A stretch of DNA of 64,000 nucleotides from Doryteuthis pealeii (lineage: Eukaryota; Mollusca; Cephalopoda; Myopsida; Loliginidae): the NCBI GenBank assembly GCA_023376005.1, contig CM042152.1, positions 70,517,345 to 70,581,344 of the forward strand, in the 5' to 3' direction. This document shows, one piece after another, positions 32,130 to 43,383 of this stretch (position 1 is the stretch's first letter; the number at the start of each line of letters is the position of its first letter). The notes below the pieces were generated by a model that ran no database searches, was not told the DNA's origin, and saw only the letters and a program-made list of their open reading frames with translations. Both the position numbers and the translations under genes were made by a program.

Positions 32130-32262
32130 CAACTTTATTTTTCTGTTGTTTAACCATGCAGTTTACTTACTATCTCCAAAAGGAATAAAAAAAGAAATAT
32201 TACTTTTTTTCCGCTTTTGGAGATAGTAAATTGCATGGTTAAACAACAGAAAAATAAAGTTG
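32130..32262. repeat. ~50-bp stem inverted repeat
   Basis: Arms 32,130-32,182 and 32,214-32,262 ('aactttatttttctgttg', 'ttaaccatgca', 'actatctccaaaag') around a ~31-bp loop. Strong hairpin, no flanking duplication checked. Confidence 0.85.
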
Positions 32263-32409
32263 GAAAAAACAAGTTTAACTTACTGTATATTTAGGATTGC
32301 TCATTTTCACTTACCTGCTGATAAGGGGGGGGGGGTCACAGGAAATTCTTCTAAAAATCATCTAAAATAAACTAACTATCCGATTTCATAGATAGTTAGT
32401 TATTTAATC
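32263..32409. other. No gene; short G run and dyad
   Basis: A 10-base G run at ~32,325 and the dyad 'aactaactatc'/'gatagttagtt' near 32,370-32,400. Confidence 0.5.
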
Positions 32410-35026
32410 ATAGCAATGATGCCACTCAACCATATACTCAATAACTATACAGCGGGATACAAATTTACTAAATCAAGGGAAAAATTAAATCATCTTATGT
32501 ACGTGGACGACATAAAGATTTTTTGCCAAAAATGAAAAAGAACTAGAAACCTTTATACAAACGACAAGAATATACAGCCAGGATATAGGAATGGAGTTCG
32601 GCATCGACAAGTGCGCCATGTCAGGGATGAAGAGAGGAAAAATTGAAACGGTGAAAGGAATAGAACTACTGAAGAAATTAGGACACTTGGAGAAAAAAAG
32701 ATGAATATCTGAATATCTGGGAATATTGGAAGCAGACACCATCAAACAAACAGAAATGAAAGAAAGTAAAAAGAGAATTATGAATATCTGGGAATATTGG
32801 AAGCAGACACCATCAAACAAACAGAAATGAAAGAAAGTAAAAAGAGAATTATGAATATCTGGGAATATTGGAAGCAGACACCATCAAACAAACAGAAATG
32901 AAAGAAAGTAAAAAGAGAATTATGAATATCTGGGAATATTGGAAGCAGACACCATCAAACAAACAGAAAATGAAAGAAAGTAAAAAGAGAATTATGAATA
33001 TCTGGGAATATTGGAAGCAGACACCATCAAACAAACAGAAATGAAAGAAAGTAAAAAGAGAATTATGAATATCTGGGAATATTGGAAGCAGACACCATCA
33101 AACAAACAGAAATGAAAGAAAGTAAAAAGAGAATTATGAATATCTGGGAATATTGGAAGCAGACACCATCAAACAAACAGAAATGAAAGAAAGTAAAAAG
33201 AGAATTATGAATATCTGGGAATATTGGAAGCAGACATCATCAAACAAACAGAAATGAAAGAAAGTAAAAAGAGAATTATGAATATCTGGAATATTGGAAG
33301 CAGACACCATCAAACAAACAGAAATGAAAGAAAGTAAAAAGAGAATTATGAATATCTGGGAATATTGGAAGCAGACACCATCAAACAAACAGAAATGAAA
33401 GAAAGTAAAAAGAGAATTATGAATATCTGGGAATATTGGAAGCAGACACCATCAAACAAACAGAAATGAAAGAAAGTAAAAAGAGAATTATGAATATCTG
33501 GGAATATTGGAAGCAGACATCATCAAAACAACAGAAATGAAAGAAAGTAAAAAGAGAATTATGAATATCTGGGAATATTGGAAGCAGACACCATCAAACA
33601 AACAGAAATGAAAGCAAAGTAAAAAGAGAATTATGAATATCTGGAATATTGGAAGCAGACACCATCAAACAAACAGAATGAAAGAAAGTAAAAAGAGAAT
33701 TATGAATATCTGGGAATATTGGAAGCAGACACCATCAAACAAACAGAAATGAAAGAAAGTAAAAAGAGAATTATGAATATCTGGGAATATTGGAAGCAGA
33801 CACCATCAAACAAACAGAAATGAAAGAAAGTAAAAAAGTAACACTCCAGAAGAACAAGAAAGCTCCTAGAATCCAAGTTATGTAGCAGACACCTTATCAA
33901 TGGAATAAACACCTGAGATGTCCCTCTTAAAAATATGCTAAAAATATACTCGAGGCCATTCCTAAAATGGACAAGAGCGGAGCTTTGGCAGATGGACCAA
34001 AGGACAAGGAAACTCATGACCATGCACAAAGCATTACACTCGAGAGACGATATAGACAGACTATATTCACCAAGAAAAGGGAAAGGGATCTCGCCAACAT
34101 TGAAGATAGTGTAGATACAAAAATCTGAGCACTTGACGAATACACTAATAAAAGTAAGGAAAGACTAATTACAGGAACCAGGAAAAGCAATGGCAACATA
34201 TTGTCAAGCAGAAATATACAAAAAGTAAAAAAAAAAAAATTAAAAAAAAAAACAGAAATTGGAAGAAAAACAACTATATGGGTACTTCAAGCGTCAAACT
34301 CAAGAGATATCACATCAGAAGTCATGGACATGGCTAAGAAGAGGAAACCTCAAGAGAGAAACTGAATCTCTTATAATCACAACAAAAGACAATGCCATAA
34401 GAACAAACTATATAAAGGCAAAAATAGATAAGACGCAGCAGAATAGCAAGTACAGAATGTGTGGAGACAGAGATGAAACGGCTAATCATAAAATAAGCGA
34501 ATGCAGCAAACTATGACAAAGAGAGAGCAAGACTAGGCACGACTAGCTGGAAAAAGTGATCCACTGAGAATTGTGCAAGAAATTCAATCTTCACCAAATG
34601 GTATATGCACAAGCCTGAACCCGTCCCGGAGAATGGGACGCATAGAATTCTCTGGGACTTCGAGGTACAGACAGATCACCTAATCCCGGTTAGGAGACAC
34701 CACCTAGTATTGATTGACAAGAAGAAGAGAACCTATCATCTCGTAGATTTTGCCATCCCCGCCGACCACCGAGTGAAAATGAAAGAAAGCGAAAAGATAA
34801 AAAAATACTTGGACCTTGCCAGATAACTGAGAAAACTATGGAACATGAAGGCGAAGGTCGTACCAATTGTAATTGGTGCCCTTGGAACGGCCCCAAAGCT
34901 CTGGAAAGAATTTGGGTGAATTGGAAATCAGAGGAAGAATCGAGACCATTTAACTGTTGAGATCAGTTAGAATACCCAGAAGAGTCTTGGAGGCCCGAGG
35001 AGACTACCGGCTATGCCAGGTGTGAA
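32410..35026 (+). pseudogene. LINE (family 2) reverse transcriptase to 3' end, broken
   Basis: Plus-strand order: polymerase palm MMPLNHILNNYTAGYKF then LNHLMYVDDIKIF with an intact catalytic YVDD (~32,490-32,525); MEFGIDKCAMSGMKRGKIET; the 71-bp array (32,711-33,836); then PFLKWTRAELWQMDQRTRKL, MTMHKALHSRDDIDRLYSP, a basic stretch, and in 34,259-34,516 a C-x2-C-x8-H-x4-C knuckle (CRMCGDRDETANHKISEC). At 34,605-34,826: LVLIDKKKRTYHLVDFAIP and KKYLDLAR. A zinc knuckle followed by a PD-(D/E)XK-like segment is typical of R2-type LINEs with a C-terminal nuclease; here the expected PD is replaced (RRHHLV). Many stops and frameshifts: inactive. Confidence 0.8.
32711..33836. repeat. 71-bp tandem array inside the LINE reading frame
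   Basis: About 16 copies of a 71-bp unit ('gaatatctgggaatattgg', 'aagcagacaccatcaaac', 'aaagtaaaaagagaattat'). In one frame the unit reads YLGILEADTIKQTEMKESKK, part of the LINE polymerase. Because 71 is not a multiple of three each unit shifts frame, so expansion destroyed the gene. Copies differ by few single-base changes or deletions, implying recent amplification. Confidence 0.96.
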
Positions 35027-35057
35027 AACTACTACTACTACTACTACTACTACTACC

Positions 35058-35097
<40 letters not shown>
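35027..35097. repeat. (CTA)n(AAT)n tail of the LINE
   Basis: CTA triplets then AAT triplets directly after the LINE's 3' sequence ('ggctatgccaggtgtgaaa'). A trinucleotide tail marks the 3' terminus of this LINE family. Confidence 0.9.
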
Positions 35098-35400
35098 GTC
35101 TAGAACACATCTCTGGGACTTTAAGATAAAGACGGATCGCCTTATCCCTGCCAGAAGACCTGACCTAGTATTGATTAAAAAAAAAAAAAAAAAAAAAAAA
35201 ACCTGCCAAATGGTATATTTTGCAGTTCCAGCAAATCACAGGGCGAAGATGAAAGAAAACGAAAAGATAAACGAATACCTGTATCTTGCTAGAGAATTGA
35301 AAAATCTGTGGAATATGAAGAGGGCCGTGATACCAATTGTAGTTGGTGCACTTGAAACGATCCCCAGAAAATAGACTAGAGGAACTGGAAAAAGTTAAAT
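35098..35400 (+). pseudogene. LINE family 2, second 3' fragment
   Basis: Repeats the nuclease-like segment: VYFAVPANHRAKMKENEKI, NEYLYLARELKNLWNMKR, AVIPIVVGALETIP. An A20+ run interrupts it at ~35,178. Dead copy. Confidence 0.8.
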
Positions 35401-36309
35401 CACACTATGATTGATAAGCACTGTGATAGAAAAAAAAAATAAAAATAAAAAAAATAAATTCTTGTTTGTTAAAAACATGCAGACTACACTTAATGATAAA
35501 CTTTTTAAAAATTTCTGTCGCAGTGATCCACAAAAAAAGTTTATCATCACGTGTATTTATTCATTTATTTATTTATTCATTTTTTTTTTACAGAATATTG
35601 AATTAACTTAGTGAAAAGGCTAAAATAAAGTTTATTTAACATTTTTTACTTAAAGTTTTAGTGAAAAATGTTAGATAAACTTTAAATCAAACATTTAAAA
35701 TCAACTTCTATGACAAAGAAAATTTCTAAATCACATTTTTAGTAGTGAATTTCGGACCAATTAGGACATTGCACACATACAACCATGTATAAGTTCTTCC
35801 TTGTATCTCCTGTCACGTTTGTTTTCACAATAAATGTAAGTCTGAATTAAACGTCATTATTTCCATTATCTAGTCCACCTGTTTTCATTGAAACACTGAC
35901 GACGCCTCCGATAAAATTCTGGATTTGAAAGATTCATTCAAGAGTCGTCAAATATGCTGCTGCTGCTGCTGCTGTTGACACCCGGATCTGATTTCTGGAT
36001 GTTCTCGACGTCTCATTTTATTGATATTGAAACACGATGAAATACAAAAATAGAAAAGAGAAAATGATTCAGTTAAAGGTAATTAAGTTTGCCTGGTGAA
36101 TTGAAACTTTTTCTGAAATGGAAGCCAAAATGTCAATGTCTAATCGTTGAGGCTGACACTGGAATGTTGACATTTCTTTGGAAGTCGGTCTTTACTTGAG
36201 ACTTTTGTTTCCTCATAGAAAACACTTTGCGATATTTCAGCCGTACCCACAGTGGAATCGGCAACTTGAGTTCAAATATTGGATGAGACTGATTGTTGGA
36301 TTATTTTGG

Positions 36310-36347
<38 letters not shown>

Positions 36348-36390
36348 GAAAATCGAAAAAAAACAGGTTTAAATAGGTTAAGTGGTGAGT
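35401..36390. repeat. AT-rich DNA with two hairpins
   Basis: Stem 35,493-35,506 / 35,534-35,547 ('atgataaacttttt'). A second stem at about 35,625-35,681 ('aaagtttatttaacattttt' with its complement). A CTG run at 35,958-35,973, (AT)n at 36,311-36,344. No gene. Confidence 0.65.
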
Positions 36391-36452
36391 TTATTGGCCG
36401 ACGCTGCAGTGTTTCGATCTATTAATTAGATCATCTTCAGGGCATTTGTTGG
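36391..36452 (-). ncRNA. Hammerhead-like motif
   Basis: Minus strand: CTGAAGA, one extra T, helix II GATCT/AGATC, GAAA, a loose helix III AC/GT and triplet GTC followed by GGCC that can pair with the upstream GCC. It carries the same one-base insertion before helix II as the 63,125 motif. Confidence 0.5.
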
Positions 36453-36753
36453 TATATGGAAGGTGATAAGAAATTATTTATCACAGAATAACGAGAAAAG
36501 CGAGTGGTAGTTATTGTTATCAGTCTGTTTAAACATTTTTGAGGTTTGAAAAAAGGGACGGTTTTGAAATATGACGTCAAATATTCTATTTTACGGCGTG
36601 AGCATGGGACGGTGTATGTGTGTGTATCGAAAGGAAACATTGTGCATTTTTTAGGTGTGTGGTTGTGTGTGTGTGTGTGTATAAATTTTTTGCGATGAAC
36701 GACAGCGGAAATAAACCTTAAGGTTGTGTGTGTGTGTGTGTGTGTGTGTATTG

Positions 36754-36789
<36 letters not shown>

Positions 36790-36853
36790 ATATATATATC
36801 CATCACCTTTTGAACAGCAAAAATCATTTTTTTTGTTCTTTTTATCATATTTT
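36453..36853. repeat. GT and AT microsatellites, otherwise no gene
   Basis: (GT)n at 36,656-36,680 and 36,724-36,750, then (AT)n to 36,800. Confidence 0.85.
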
Positions 36854-37105
36854 CCGGGTTAGCTCAGTTGGTAGAACGTTCGGCTAGAAACCACAAGGTT
36901 CCTAGTTCGATACCGGCCCTCGCCAACTCAGCATATGAGTAGCACAGGGTTCTGTGCTGTAAAGTAAGGAGCTTGTGGTAGGTGTGGAGCTCCACCACAG
37001 ACGCTAAAACAATCTCCTTGGTCCAGCGCTAGTGAAAAGGGGATAGACTCCCTCGCTGATTGGCTGATACCAACTTTAGGCCACTCTGTTGACTTACTTA
37101 TCGAA
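36854..37105 (+). mobile_element. SINE-B, full-length reference copy
   Basis: A-box-like 'ttagctcagttggtag', B-box-like 'agttcgataccgg'. Body 'catatgagtagcacagg', 'ggtgtggagctccacc', 'aacaatctccttggtc', 'aaaaggggatagactccc'. End 'aggccactctgttgac'. tRNA-derived head. Confidence 0.9.
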
Positions 37106-37172
37106 GAAGGTTTTATATAAACCAAAACGATTAAACATCGACATAAATATAATAAATTCAATTTGTGTTTCC

Positions 37173-37174
<2 letters not shown>

Positions 37175-37239
<65 letters not shown>

Positions 37240-37250
37240 ATATATATATA
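37175..37250. repeat. (CT)n(TCTG)n(AT)n microsatellite
   Basis: CT, then TCTG, then CT and AT repeats abutting the tail of the next SINE-A. Confidence 0.95.
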
Positions 37251-37531
37251 TACCAACCCCTCCGCACGAGCAAGATGCGACAGAAGGCCAATTTCTTAAG
37301 CGGAGTTTAACAGGTTTAAATTCAGAGTTTTCCTTCTCCTACACTGGTTACCTAGCCATGGTTAAAGAGCCTAGTCTACCCTGCTATTTACCCATAGCTG
37401 GAGGGAGAATTGAATGCATACCTTTCCCAAGGGTATTAGTGCCATGTGAAATGCAAACAGCTTCGTCCAGGAATTGAACTCTGTTCAAACGAGTCCATTT
37501 CCCACGACTATAACCATTAGATCACGCGCCT
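37251..37531 (-). mobile_element. SINE-A, full length
   Basis: From 'ccaacccctccgcacgagc' (tail) to 'accattagatcacgcgcc' (head) on the minus strand. Confidence 0.88.
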
Positions 37532-37714
37532 ATAAGTTATGCTAGAATCCACCACTTGAACTTATGGACTCGGCGTGATCACGTGGATTAAACTCAGCCA
37601 ATCAACAGCTCGAATACATCGTTAGTTAACTATTTAATCGCCGATATAGAAAGCCGTTCATTTGCACGTTATTTGACATTGACGAACGGATCTGCAGCCA
37701 ACGACTTTGCTCAA

Positions 37715-37802
37715 CGCAAGGATCATACCTAACAGTAAGGGAAACCAAGGAACAACCAAAGGATCATACCCAACACTAAGGGAAACCAAGGAACAACCAA
37801 AG
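37715..37802. repeat. Two-copy 41-bp tandem repeat
   Basis: Two copies of 'ggatcatacc', 'taagggaaaccaaggaac', 'aaccaaa'. A 90-codon frame across it is incidental. Confidence 0.8.
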
Positions 37803-37904
37803 GTTTCTTCACTAAAGATCGCGCTCTGCTTAACGCAAGGGATCTCCACTGTAAAGTGCTCCCACTTGACGCCTCTAAATGGCCACAAAAATTTTAACAT
37901 TGTT

Positions 37905-37985
37905 CACGTTTCACTTTGCGCTAATGCACCTGAGAAAGGTATGAACCCACCTGTTCTCCCCCTAGCTATGTGTAAATAGATAACC
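37905..37985 (+). mobile_element. SINE-A body fragment
   Basis: 'tttcactttgcgctaatgc', 'gaaaggtatgaaccc', 'ctagctatgtgtaaatag'. Confidence 0.65.
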
Positions 37986-38045
37986 AGTCTCGAAAGAAGA
38001 CAATTGACCATGACAATTGCCAATAGCAGAGACGTTGCGTAAATA

Positions 38046-38577
38046 CGAGGATAAGTAAAAAAAGTAATGCCATTTTCTTTATTTCAGGTGAAGTTTTTTT
38101 TTAATTAAAAAAAAAAAAAAAAAAAAAAACAAAAACTAAGGCCTACATTGGGACCCTAACGAGGCTCAGAGCAAGAATCCGACGAGTAAGACCCAACTTG
38201 TCAATTGACAATGTCCTCCGTCTGCATGGCAATGCTCGACCACACACAAGGACAAGGGAGAAAATCGCCTCATTCGGGTGGACAACTTTACCGTATCCTC
38301 CATACTCACCAGCTTTAGCGTCTTCAGCCCCATGAAAGAAGGTTTGAGAAACAAACATTATTTCAGTGACGAGGAAGGGAAATCTATAGCGAAGAACTGG
38401 CTCAAAGATCATTCAATAGAATTTTACAGGGTAGGGATCCATGCTCTCATTCGAAGGTGGAACATTGCTATTGAGAGAAACGCTGACTATGTGGAGAAGT
38501 AGGGAGGTGATCCACAGAGGATCAGCTTCATTTTGATGATAATAAATAAAATGGTATTACTTTTTGACTCGCCCTCG
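38046..38577 (+). mobile_element. Internally deleted mariner element with TIRs and TA target
   Basis: Inverted ends CGAGGATAAGTAAAAAAAGT (left) and CGAGGGCGAGTCAAAAAGT (right, complement) lie just inside TA dinucleotides at 38044-38045 and 38578-38579. Mariner/Tc1 elements insert at TA. The ~530-bp length against ~1.3 kb for an intact element means most of the transposase is deleted. Confidence 0.88.
38147..38502 (+). pseudogene. Mariner transposase C-terminal remnant
   Basis: Reads LHGNARPHTRTREKIASFGW, TTLPYPPYSPALASSAP, then after a frame shift PMKEGLRNKHYFSDEEGKS and FYRVGIHALIRRWNIAIERN, DYVEK-stop. In mariners the second catalytic Asp sits in H-D-N and the third in S-P-D-L-A-P; here they are Gly and Ala, so the protein would be inactive even without the frame shift. 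The original C-terminus is kept. Confidence 0.9.
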
Positions 38578-38579
38578 TA

Positions 38580-39324
38580 TATACATAAATACGTTGGGAT
38601 GTCGTTTTTCTCATTGAAATCGATAACACCGGTGTTGATTTAAGCCTTTATTCCCATGTTTTGGGTACACGCTGCCTTGGCCCCGCATGGCGAAAGTGCC
38701 CGGTGAACTCGGAGATTTTGTACCCTGTGTAGATACATACATTACAGTGAGTTCTGAAGAAATACCCAGTCTACTGAACCCAAAATCCGGGTATTCAATC
38801 TGGTTCAAACAAGACATTTTCCCGCCTCATTACGTCATGGTTGTGCGAGAATACCTTGACCATCCAAATTGCTCAAGTAGCAATACAAAAATGGAAATCC
38901 AGATTCTTTGGTATCGCTTAATCGCACATTTCTTATTTGTCCTATGTTATTTAACCTAATTCTAAAAATGAAACATTCCAAATGGTCTTGTGTCTCTTAA
39001 ATGCCCTACGTAAAATTGAAATGAATTGAAAAAAAAAAAAGAAAAAAGAAAAAAAAAAAAGAAAAGAAGTTACATGTTTGTTTTATTTGTAATATTGAAA
39101 TTGTGAATTACGGAATATATTTTGGTAATTTTGATTTTATGTCGTCCCGGTCTCCTGTCTTAATTTACGATATGTTTTAGTGAGTCAGCATCAGGCGAAT
39201 TACCGACCCAACTTTTTTTGTTTTTGTTACTCTTTTGTCGGCAAATTAATGTAGATATTTTAAATGTCTCCCTCCAGATTTTTATCGGCAAATCAATGTA
39301 AATATTTTACACCCCCCCCCCCAT
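38580..39324. other. No gene recognised
   Basis: A 90-codon plus frame at 38,687-38,959 has fairly balanced composition and the start MAKVPGELGDF, but no domain I recognise. A-rich runs at 39,028-39,062. Confidence 0.5.
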
Positions 39325-39465
39325 TAAGAAAGAGCTAGATAGGGTTAAATCAAGATTATTATAGTTTTTACATATTGAACTATTTAGCAATAGCTGTTAA
39401 GTAAAGTTATTAACCGTTGTAATAATTAAATTATCATAATGTGATATATCCACAGGTCCTGCTAG
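39325..39465 (+). mobile_element. Hel-C 3' end fragment
   Basis: The only plus-strand Hel-C copy: ends 'gatatatccacaggtcctg' then CTAG (39462-39465) followed by T. 5' truncated. Confidence 0.7.
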
Positions 39466-40207
39466 TAGATATATTAGAATAAAAAACGAAAATATTTAGT
39501 GTTTGTTTCCAGGCGTTTATAGCGGGCTTATCAGTGTGGTGTTATAGAAATAAGATTTTTTTTTAGAAAGTCTGAGTTTTACAACAACAACAAAAAAAGG
39601 AAAAAAAAAAGGTTAGCCCCCATCGCGGTAGCTACTGCTGATGTGTATGAGTAATCCAGAGATGTAGACGAGTGTTTGTTGCATCATCAAATCATGCCAC
39701 ACTCTCCCTCTGTTTAAGTCACTACAATCGCCCAACCCTCACACCCCCCTCCTCCATCCCAACACACATGCGCACACCGCAGCGCGGGAAGAAGCCCTGC
39801 TACCTTTTTTCGATAGCAAATCGTGTAGGCGTATCCACTGTTTCGTGAGTGGAGCATATCCGAGCCAACACAAGACCCAAGTTGCGAAACAAAACTAATC
39901 CATTGTTTCTGTAACACGTTTACCGCCACACGACACACACGTGCATCTTATAGGGCGATGCAGACTGCCTCTGGTGCTCATGTGCGCCTATTCGATGGTT
40001 TTATTTAAGGCGATATAAATAGCTACGGTTAATGCTCTAGATCAGTGTTTCTCAACCGGGGTTCCCCAGAACCCTAGGGTCACGCAAAAGGTCCCTAAAG
40101 GTTCCGCGAGAACAAGTGAGATAAACTAATGCACTTTTGACTTATTTAATTTAATATACGTTATATTACTAAAAACGCACAATGTATTCCTGGTTATTGT
40201 AACATTG
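39466..40207. other. No gene recognised
   Basis: Moderate GC at 39,700-39,960; a 74-codon minus frame there is not recognised. Confidence 0.5.
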
Positions 40208-40215
40208 TAATATAG

Positions 40216-41242
40216 TAGGGACTAGCAAACGGAGCCTAGAATGCGTTTTTGACAAAATGACTTTAGCCCCCCCCCCCTACAGAAAATAATTTACCAAAAA
40301 TCAGGGAATTATCGGATTTTAATGAAATTTTCAGTGTTTATGTATCAATGAATGATCTTTATAATGCATTATTTTTTTTTTTTCAAAACTTTCTCATTTT
40401 TGTCAGGTCACTTAATTTTGACCCCCCTTATGTTGGGGGCGTAAAATGTTTTTCAAGTTGTTCATATATTGTACTAATTACAGTATAAATAGTGAGATAA
40501 AAGACCGAAGTTATGAATAGAAACAACAAAAAAAATTTCTATGAGAAAATAAGTACCAAAAATCGAAAAATGAAATGTAAAAAAATAAATAATTAATTTT
40601 TTGGAGATTTCTTTTTTACTCATTTCGATAATTATTTAATTGGCTATTATTTTATAAAAGAAAAAATTATACATCGATATTTTTTCTGCTTAAAAAGGGG
40701 AGGGGATACATTTTCAATCGAGTTTTTCTTGAAAACTTATTACTTTTGGCACCTAAAATAAGGTTTGCATTAAGTAAATATTTATTTTCAGAATCTAAAA
40801 ATACAAGATTTTAAACTTAACATCAGGATTTTTATATTTTAAATGAATTTTATATATTAATTTTTCATAGCAAAAATACTAAATTAAAGTTTTAAAATAA
40901 AATAACTGATGCATTATAAAATTCATTAATTGTTAAATCAATACTGAAAATTTCATTAAAATCAGATAATTACCTGAATTTTGGTAATTTTTTTCCATCC
41001 CAAATGTTACGTTAAAATTGTAAATAAGCGCCTAAAACCATTGGAAAACAGCCAAAATGGCGGATTGCGTCGAAATTGACCAAAACAAATAGTTTTAAAT
41101 CTATTAAAAATAAACTGCATATGTAATTATATTTTTCTTTTTTTAATGATGGTTATTATGCTACTACTTATCGATTTAGACAAAGTTTAATCTTAAATAA
41201 TATATTTAATTATTCTTAATTCGCTTTTTCTGCCAGTCCCTA
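40216..41242. mobile_element. 1,027-bp hAT-like non-autonomous element
   Basis: Termini TAGGGACTAGCAAA (left) and TAGGGACTGGCAGAAA (right, complement); identical 8-bp flanks TAATATAG at 40208-40215 and 41243-41250. hAT elements have 8-bp target duplications and short TIRs of (C/T)AGGG type. Internal inverted segments ('accaaaaatcaggg' at ~40,295 versus its counterpart at ~40,965; 'gcattat' blocks). Extremely AT-rich, no transposase. Related fragments occur at 46,920-46,975 and, inverted, 48,035-48,260. Confidence 0.85.
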
Positions 41243-41369
41243 TAATATAGACATCATCCTATCTAACCTATTATGTTATTAAAAAATAAAACAATCATTG
41301 GGAACATATTTAGTGATGTCTGTACGGCGCCATTGTGAAACCGCCTTCACTAGACAGTGCACACAGTAT

Positions 41370-41740
41370 GGTTTGGTTTGTTTTTGTTAGTTGGGTTTTA
41401 CGGCATGTCAACCCCTTCGGTTATTTTATGCCGAAAACTTATATTGGTAAGTTGGTATTCAAAAATGTTTAATACCGACAAAGTTTTGAAATAATTTCAT
41501 TTTTAATGGATAATACAATTTTGTTTATAAACTCGTCTTCTATTTAACCGATAGATGGGACCCTAACAGGCACTCCCACTCCGGGTCAGACCAGGGAGCA
41601 ATGGTGATGAAGGGGTGCTCCACATTCCCCAAACCTCCAAAACTGCAACCTCACCATCAGATAGAGTTTAACGTCATTCCCAGGACATGTAGACCCTCAG
41701 CCACCGCCTTATAGCACCCATATGATAAAAAGTAGTCAGT
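41370..41740 (+). mobile_element. D repeat, near full length
   Basis: 'gggttttacggcatgtcaac', 'cgatagatgggaccctaac', 'ggggtgctccacattcccc', 'gtttaacgtcattccc', 'cagccaccgcc'. Confidence 0.8.
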
Positions 41741-42283
41741 GCACACAGTATGAATTTTATTTAGCATTACAGAAAGATTTGATAAAGAAGTATTAATTTT
41801 TCCTTAAACAAGTTATTTAAAAAAATGTTGGCACTTTTCCGTCCATTAAAGACGATGGCGTAGTGTCCAAAAATGAATAAATAAATAAAATAAATGATCT
41901 GCTCAAGTGACTGTACAGGCCAATTCCCGAGTGACAGTTTTTTGGTGCACTGACTGCACACAAACTGTGATGCTTTCTGGGGCTGCTGTCTTTTCCCCCT
42001 CTTTCTGGCGCTCTTTGCTGTCGAAGATTCTCTCCTCTCCACCTCACCCCTCTTCGTGCCTTGCTTAACGTTAAGGTGCCAGGCCGCTCGATTTATTAAA
42101 AAATACTATGATACTTACCACGTGAACTACGATGGAAATAAAATGAGAAAGATATGGTATATGATTTTGTTTTTGTGCATGGTTTCCTTGAGACATGTAA
42201 TTTACTTTAAGGGTAATACATGGGTAAAACGGTTGTGAAACACTGCAATAGATGCAGGCTTAAAGATTTCGACTACGAAGCCG
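41741..42283. other. No gene recognised
   Basis: A 91-codon minus frame (41,767-42,042) begins MERRESSTAKSARKRGKRQQ and has CSQC..K spacing, but it passes into A/T-rich sequence and shows no complete domain. Not called as a gene. Confidence 0.45.
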
Positions 42284-42490
42284 CGTTATGGTGTAACGGT
42301 TATCGTCTCATAGAAAATGGACTCGATAAGGCTGTTTCAATCTCACTTTGCGTTAACCACACTACGGAAAGACATGAACCCCGATCCACTCCCTATCCGC
42401 ATCTATGGGTAAATAGTAAGGCAGACTGGGCTATCCTTGCTACGGTAACCAATCAATGATAAGAAAAACTTTGAATTCAAACCAGTTGTA
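42284..42490 (+). mobile_element. SINE-A-like, diverged
   Basis: Head 'tatggtgtaacggttatcg' (A-box type), 'aaatggactcg', body 'tctcactttgcgttaacc', 'gggtaaatagtaaggcagac', 'gaattcaaaccagttg'. The B box is lost in a deletion. Confidence 0.7.
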
Positions 42491-42656
42491 TAAGTTGTTC
42501 AGTGATTGATCCTAGCAGCTGGTACCATATAACCTAGTACAATATGTTACCTGGAGATGGAGAACGCCAACAAACTCTCCCATTGCCCAGAGAGATATTA
42601 TTAAGGGGGATTACTCGGCATATCATCTCGATTATCTAAAACAGAAATAGAATATT

Positions 42657-42835
42657 AGGATCAAGAATGTAACTATTCTATTGTTAATAAATAGTTATAG
42701 TATATAATGATCAAGAATGTAACTATTCTATTGTTAATAGATAGTTATAGTATATAATGATCAAGAATGTAACTATTCTATTGTTGATAAACAGTTACGG
42801 AATATAAGGATCAAGAATGTAACTATTTTATTGTT
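42657..42835. repeat. 50-bp tandem repeat with internal dyad, 3.5 copies
   Basis: Starts of 'tcaagaatgtaac' at 42,661, 42,711, 42,761 and 42,811. Each unit contains TAACTATT...AATAGTTA, so each can form a hairpin. 42,836-43,232 holds nothing recognised. Confidence 0.93.
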
Positions 42836-43232
42836 AAGAAAGCGAACTAGTTTATTACCAGTCACTTTTTGTTTTATTTCCTGGAATAATAATATTTGAA
42901 AGTAAAGAAAATGATTTTTTACATAATTTAGACTGTAAAATATTCACCTGTCTAAATTACTGAGGGGGTGAATTTGTTATTAATTACATTGTCTCCATGA
43001 TTTGGATTATTATCCTCATCTTGGTTGTTATACTTCTAAAATTCCGACCACAGTACCATCCGACATTTTTTTAGGTGTCTTTTATCGTTGTCAATAACCT
43101 TCTGAGTAGACTGTTCTTATTCCACTACCCATGCCTTGGAATATCGGGTATCATTTAATTCGACTTTCTTAATTATTTCGTCAAAGTAATGTAAGGCGTA
43201 GAGAGATCACTGGCAAGGGCGGTAATCACTTT

Positions 43233-43327
43233 TTGATTTTCTCTCTGTCTCTGTCTGTCTGTCTGCCTGTCTGCCTATCTGCCTGTCTCTCTCACTGCCT
43301 GTCTCTGCTTTGTCCGTCGGTCTGTCT

Positions 43328-43383
<56 letters not shown>

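Noticed and set aside
32485..34029. Hydrophobic minus-strand frames (signal-peptide-like repeats) as secreted proteins
   Set aside because: They are the antisense of the 71-bp LINE-derived array.
36854..36925. Functional tRNA gene at the SINE-B head
   Set aside because: Same reason: tRNA-derived SINE head repeated many times with a shared body.
41767..42042. Basic, Cys-containing minus-strand frame as a small zinc protein
   Set aside because: Only one C-x2-C pair, no completing ligands, and the frame runs into AT-rich DNA.
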